Positions 61,066-64,000 of a stretch of DNA of 64,000 bases are shown piece by piece. Positions within the stretch are counted from its first letter, which is position 1; every line of letters begins with the position of its first letter. The stretch is from Thalassomonas sp. M1454. Lineage in GTDB: Bacteria > Pseudomonadota > Gammaproteobacteria > Enterobacterales > Alteromonadaceae. The stretch lies in the NCBI RefSeq assembly GCF_007097525.1, contig NZ_VKDD01000004.1, positions 124,001 to 188,000 of the forward strand, given 5' to 3'. The translations under genes and the position numbers were made by a program. The notes beneath the pieces were generated by a model. That model had not been told where the DNA came from. It worked only from the letters and a program-made list of their open reading frames with translations, and did not search any database.

Positions 61066-62286
61066 TTAAATAATCTTTTGTTTTTCTAATTCTCTTAGCT
61101 GCTCAGGGCTTAGACCTAGCTGACTGGTTAAAATATTGTTTGTATCTTCCCCTAAAATTGGCGGTGCTTTTTTGTATTCCACCTTGGTTTGTGAAAACTT
61201 AATTGGGTTCGCCACTTGCTTCACTTTAGGGGCATTAGCATGATTGAGTTCCATCACCATTTCGCGATGCTGTACTTGTGGCTCAGCGTAAACTCTATCT
61301 AATGTATTGATTGGCCCGCATGGTACACCTGCCTGATTAAGTGCATCTAACCAATAATCTAAATTTTGCTGTGCAAATGCAGCGCTTACTAATGGCAATA
61401 AAAGCTCACGATTAGCCACGCGTAGTTGATTGGTAATAAAGCGCTCATCTTCGGCAAGCTCTGGCACGCCTAATGCTTGTACACATCGTTGGAATTGGCT
61501 GTCATTACCAACGGCCAACATAATGTGACCATCTTTGGTGGCAAAGGCTTGATACGGCACTATATTTGGGTGTGCTGTGCCTTGTGGTTTTGGCACTTTT
61601 TCGCCGACTAAGTAATTCATCCCTTGATTGGCAAGCCATGACACTTGTGTATCAAGTAATGCTAAATCAATATATTGGCCAATACCTGTGGTATTACGGT
61701 GATGCAATGCCGCTAATATACCGCTTACCGCGTACATACCCGTCATGATATCAACCACGGCAACGCCCACTTTTTGTGGCCCTGCGCCCGGTTGCCCCTC
61801 AGGTACGCCGGTTAAACTCATTAAGCCACCCATGGCTTGGATCATGGCGTCATAACCAGCACGTTTTGAATCTGGCCCAGTTTGACCAAAACCAGTAATA
61901 GAGCAATAAATAATACTTGGATTAACGGCTTTCATGCTTTCATAATCTAAGCCATATTTCTTTAAGCCGCCAACTTTAAAATTTTCAACGACAATATCGG
62001 CTTTGGCCGCTAATTGATGTATTAGTTTTTGCCCTTCTGTTGAGGTGATATCAATAGTTACTGAATGCTTTCCTCGGTTTGCCGCTAGGTAGTAAGCGGC
62101 CTCGCTGGTGTCATTACCTTGTTCATCTTGTAAAAAAGGAGGCCCCCATTTACGGGTGTCATCACCAGCGTTTGGACGCTCAACTTTCCATACCTGTGCG
62201 CCAAAATCGGCAAGCACTTGCGTAGCCCAAGGACCTGCTAAAATTCGGCTTAAATCTAATACCTTAATGCCTTGTAATGGCCCCAT
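61066..62286 (-). CDS. Class III CoA-transferase (CaiB/BaiF family), copy 2
   Basis: 406 residues. IKVLDLSRILAGPWATQVLADFGAQVWKVERP, NRGKHSVTIDI, VENFKVGGLKKYGLDY, SITGFGQTGPDSKRAGYDAM and the catalytic Asp in IDLALLDTQVSW. Closest in pattern to succinyl-CoA:glutarate / mesaconate-type transferases, but the substrate cannot be read. It overlaps the amidase stop (62286) and is downstream of it in an operon with a CoA ligase, so an acid released by the amidase may be activated here. Only distantly like the copy at 25974. Confidence 0.93.
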   Translation of the reverse strand: MGPLQGIKVLDLSRILAGPWATQVLADFGAQVWKVERPNAGDDTRKWGPPFLQDEQGNDTSEAAYYLAANRGKHSVTIDITSTEGQKLIHQLAAKADIVVENFKVGGLKKYGLDYESMKAVNPSIIYCSITGFGQTGPDSKRAGYDAMIQAMGGLMSLTGVPEGQPGAGPQKVGVAVVDIMTGMYAVSGILAALHHRNTTGIGQYIDLALLDTQVSWLANQGMNYLVGEKVPKPQGTAHPNIVPYQAFATKDGHIMLAVGNDSQFQRCVQALGVPELAEDERFITNQLRVANRELLLPLVSAAFAQQNLDYWLDALNQAGVPCGPINTLDRVYAEPQVQHREMVMELNHANAPKVKQVANPIKFSQTKVEYKKAPPILGEDTNNILTSQLGLSPEQLRELEKQKII

Positions 62287-63635
62287 TATTTATCTCCAGA
62301 GATTAAGTCGGCTAGCGCTTGTGGTAATTTATATTGCCAGCCACTTAATGTTTGATATTGCTCAGCAAGGCCAATTAATTGGTAATCACTACCTGCAGGA
62401 CCTACAAATTGTATGCCCATTGGTAACTCGTTAGTTGGCATTGGTGCAGTAAGAGCTGCAAGCTCTGCATGATTAGCTAAGGCTGTTAAGTCGGCTTGAT
62501 TTGCTGGCACAGCTTGGCTAAATTCAAATGCTTGTTGCGGCGCGGTTGGCATAACTAAAATCTCGGCTTGCGCAAATATTTGCTGCGCAAGTTGCTCGGC
62601 TTTAGCTAAAACATTAATTGCTTTAGTGACACTTGCATCGTCTTTTGTATTGCCAAAATCGAGCATGCTAGCAAGCTCAGCCGAGAACAAATGATGATTA
62701 TTTTGGTAGTCAAATTGATGTTCAACCAACATATCTTTTTCACAAATCAATAAACCTGCACGGCGAGCAGCTGAAAAATCATAATCTAGGCTAAAACGCT
62801 TTATTTTATGGCCTGCATCAACAAGTAGCTGTAATTGTTGTTCGAATTTTTCAATAATATTAGCCTCAACCCCAAGCTGCTCCAGATTACTTGGCGCCAG
62901 TAATTGATAGCTAGTCTGTTCTGCTAAGTAGTCGATTTGTCTTGATTGCTGACAGTCTTTATCAAAGCCTTGTAATATCTCTAAGGCGATTCTTAAATCA
63001 CGGGCAGAGCGGGTTAAAGGACCTATGTTGTCCAATTCTTTCGCGCAAATCACCGTGCCGCCAATACTAATTGCACCTTTACTGGCTTTTAAACCAAATA
63101 CGCCACAATAAGCGGCAGGGATGCGAACAGACCCCATGGTATCAGTACCTAAGGCAAGTGGTGTCATAGCCGCAGCAACACTTACGCCACTGCCACCTGA
63201 TGAGCCACCTGGGGTATGGGTAAGATTATGTGGGTTAAAGCATTTACCAAAATGTGGATTATCATTGGTTGCGCCTAATGCACCTTCATGCATATTAAGC
63301 TTGCCACTTATGCTCATGCCACTTGCTAGTAGCTTTTTAATGGCAAAGGCATTGTCCGTCGGCTTGCTATCTTCACGCGTAAGCATGCCGGCGGTGGTGT
63401 TAAAACCAAGCACATCAATATTATCTTTAACCGCAACACTGATACCGGCAAATGCTTGCTTAGCATCAGTTGCCGAAATGTGCTTGGCACTTGAAATAAA
63501 TGCGTTTAGATGCGGGTTAACTTGCTCATTATGAGCAAGCTGCATTGCAAGTAACTGATCAGCAGAAATATCACCTTGCTCAATCAATTGTCTTTGTGCC
63601 GTTAAATCTAAGCTTAAGATCTCAAGTGCAGTCAT
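62286..63635 (-). CDS. Amidase signature family amidase
   Basis: 449 residues. Ser-cisSer-Lys machinery: Lys in GISVAVKDNIDV, the GGSSGGSGVSVAAAMTPLALGTDTMGSVRIPAAYCGVFGLK stretch (read here as GGSSGGSGVSV plus LGTDTMGSVRIPA) carries both serines. The C-terminus PTNELPMGIQFVGPAGSDYQLIGLAEQ is typical of GatA/AtzF-like amidases. No Gat partners nearby, so a catabolic amidase for an amide intermediate. Overlaps the CoA-transferase by one base and follows the CoA ligase by 2 bp. Confidence 0.92.
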   Translation of the reverse strand: MTALEILSLDLTAQRQLIEQGDISADQLLAMQLAHNEQVNPHLNAFISSAKHISATDAKQAFAGISVAVKDNIDVLGFNTTAGMLTREDSKPTDNAFAIKKLLASGMSISGKLNMHEGALGATNDNPHFGKCFNPHNLTHTPGGSSGGSGVSVAAAMTPLALGTDTMGSVRIPAAYCGVFGLKASKGAISIGGTVICAKELDNIGPLTRSARDLRIALEILQGFDKDCQQSRQIDYLAEQTSYQLLAPSNLEQLGVEANIIEKFEQQLQLLVDAGHKIKRFSLDYDFSAARRAGLLICEKDMLVEHQFDYQNNHHLFSAELASMLDFGNTKDDASVTKAINVLAKAEQLAQQIFAQAEILVMPTAPQQAFEFSQAVPANQADLTALANHAELAALTAPMPTNELPMGIQFVGPAGSDYQLIGLAEQYQTLSGWQYKLPQALADLISGDK

Positions 63636-63637
63636 TA

Positions 63638-64000
63638 TTATTTGAACCTGTTATCGATTAAACGAATTGGTTTTTGACGAACTTCGGTTTGCGTTAGTGG
63701 CGCTAATTCACCTTTCGATGCTAGCTCTACTGGCATTTCTACACCAAAGCTCTGTTTTAATAACGCTTGATACGCACTTACATCGGAATTGTTTATGTCT
63801 TCTACTTCAACTTTAACCAGTAGTTCGTCACGACCAGTACTGTCGCGATCAGCAATACAGATATAATCACCAGCAAAATCACTGCGTTTTTCTAATACAG
63901 GAGCAAAACCTTGTGGATAAATATTGATACCACGTAACTTAACCATATTGTCACTACGGCCTAAGAAACCTTCGATACGGTCAAGGTCTAAACCTAATTT
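63638..64000 (-). CDS. Phenylacetate-CoA ligase-like enzyme (C-terminal part; runs off window)
   Basis: About 120 residues of an open frame that continues past the right edge. The segment DRIEGFLGRSDNMVKLRGINIYPQG is the hinge and A10-like motif of PaaK-type adenylate-forming ligases (GRSDDM...RGVNVFP), followed by the small C-terminal domain EVEDINNSDVSAYQALLKQSFGVEMPVEL and TEVRQKPIRLIDNR with the catalytic-Lys-like K. It would activate a carboxylic acid to an acyl-CoA with ATP. First visible gene of the operon containing the amidase and CoA-transferase. Confidence 0.9.
   Translation of the reverse strand, partial: KLGLDLDRIEGFLGRSDNMVKLRGINIYPQGFAPVLEKRSDFAGDYICIADRDSTGRDELLVKVEVEDINNSDVSAYQALLKQSFGVEMPVELASKGELAPLTQTEVRQKPIRLIDNRFK

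Noticed and set aside
1-64000. CRISPR array, tRNA/rRNA genes, insertion sequences, phage genes
   Set aside because: No regularly spaced repeats, no tRNA- or rRNA-like sequence and no transposase or phage protein could be recognised on either strand.

Overview
The window looks like the chromosome of a marine heterotrophic gammaproteobacterium of the Alteromonadales, probably Colwellia/Thalassotalea-like. This rests on AT-rich DNA, a large TonB-dependent receptor, SoxR, a YejM/PbgA-type sulfatase and a DUF3833/chalcone-isomerase-like/DUF2878 trio. The genus is an inference.

Most of the window is one very large catabolic island (about 0.8-3.4 kb, 3.5-4.3 kb, 8-51 kb and 55.9-64 kb), built from oppositely oriented operons. 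Its most telling genes are three divergent proteins resembling plant red chlorophyll catabolite reductase (RCCR, the ferredoxin-dependent bilin reductase superfamily) at 12087, 35611 and 37812; three SDRs resembling plant chlorophyll b reductase (NYC1/NOL) at 3495, 31480 and 38655; and a DUF169 protein ending in a PCP_red domain, the C-terminal module of dark protochlorophyllide reductase subunit B (1664). Together they point to a tetrapyrrole, probably a chlorophyll- or bilin-derived compound, as substrate.

Around them are enzymes suited to dismantling released pyrrole/maleimide units. There are two fused double-domain nitrilase-superfamily hydrolases, an isochorismatase-fold amidase, an amidase-signature enzyme, a PHBH-type FAD monooxygenase, an acyl-CoA-dehydrogenase-fold oxygenase and two aldehyde dehydrogenases. 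Two maleate-isomerase/arylmalonate-decarboxylase-like proteins are also present. Two alternative aconitase-type hydratases are encoded: a LeuCD-like pair feeding a CoA-transferase plus HMG-CoA-lyase-like enzyme (25.9-30.2 kb), and a DmdAB-like pair feeding a 2,3-dimethylmalate-lyase-like enzyme (47.2-49.9 kb). The second set matches the dimethylmaleate branch of anaerobic nicotinate breakdown. Methyl/ethyl- or methyl/propionate-substituted maleates, expected from chlorophyll or heme pyrroles, would be chemically analogous substrates. The whole-pathway assignment is a hypothesis.

A HutC-type GntR regulator (43405) lies inside the island. A recurring palindrome (TTGTTATAW-N2-WTATAACAA and variants) sits in the intergenic regions at 3431, 10206, 25893, 34010, 40368, 44280 and 47118, nearly always in front of divergent island operons. 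This suggests one regulon.

Unrelated parts: a SoxR gene with a SoxR-type promoter (19-bp spacer) driving a divergent VOC gene (4.4-5.4 kb); a small integron-cassette cluster with attC-like sites and no integrase (about 5.8-7.8 kb); and a housekeeping/envelope stretch (51.3-55.7 kb) with a uracil-DNA-glycosylase-like protein, the DUF3833 trio and the sulfatase. The left end cuts a fasciclin-domain lipoprotein and the right end a phenylacetate-CoA-ligase-like gene. No rRNA, tRNA, CRISPR array or insertion sequence was seen.
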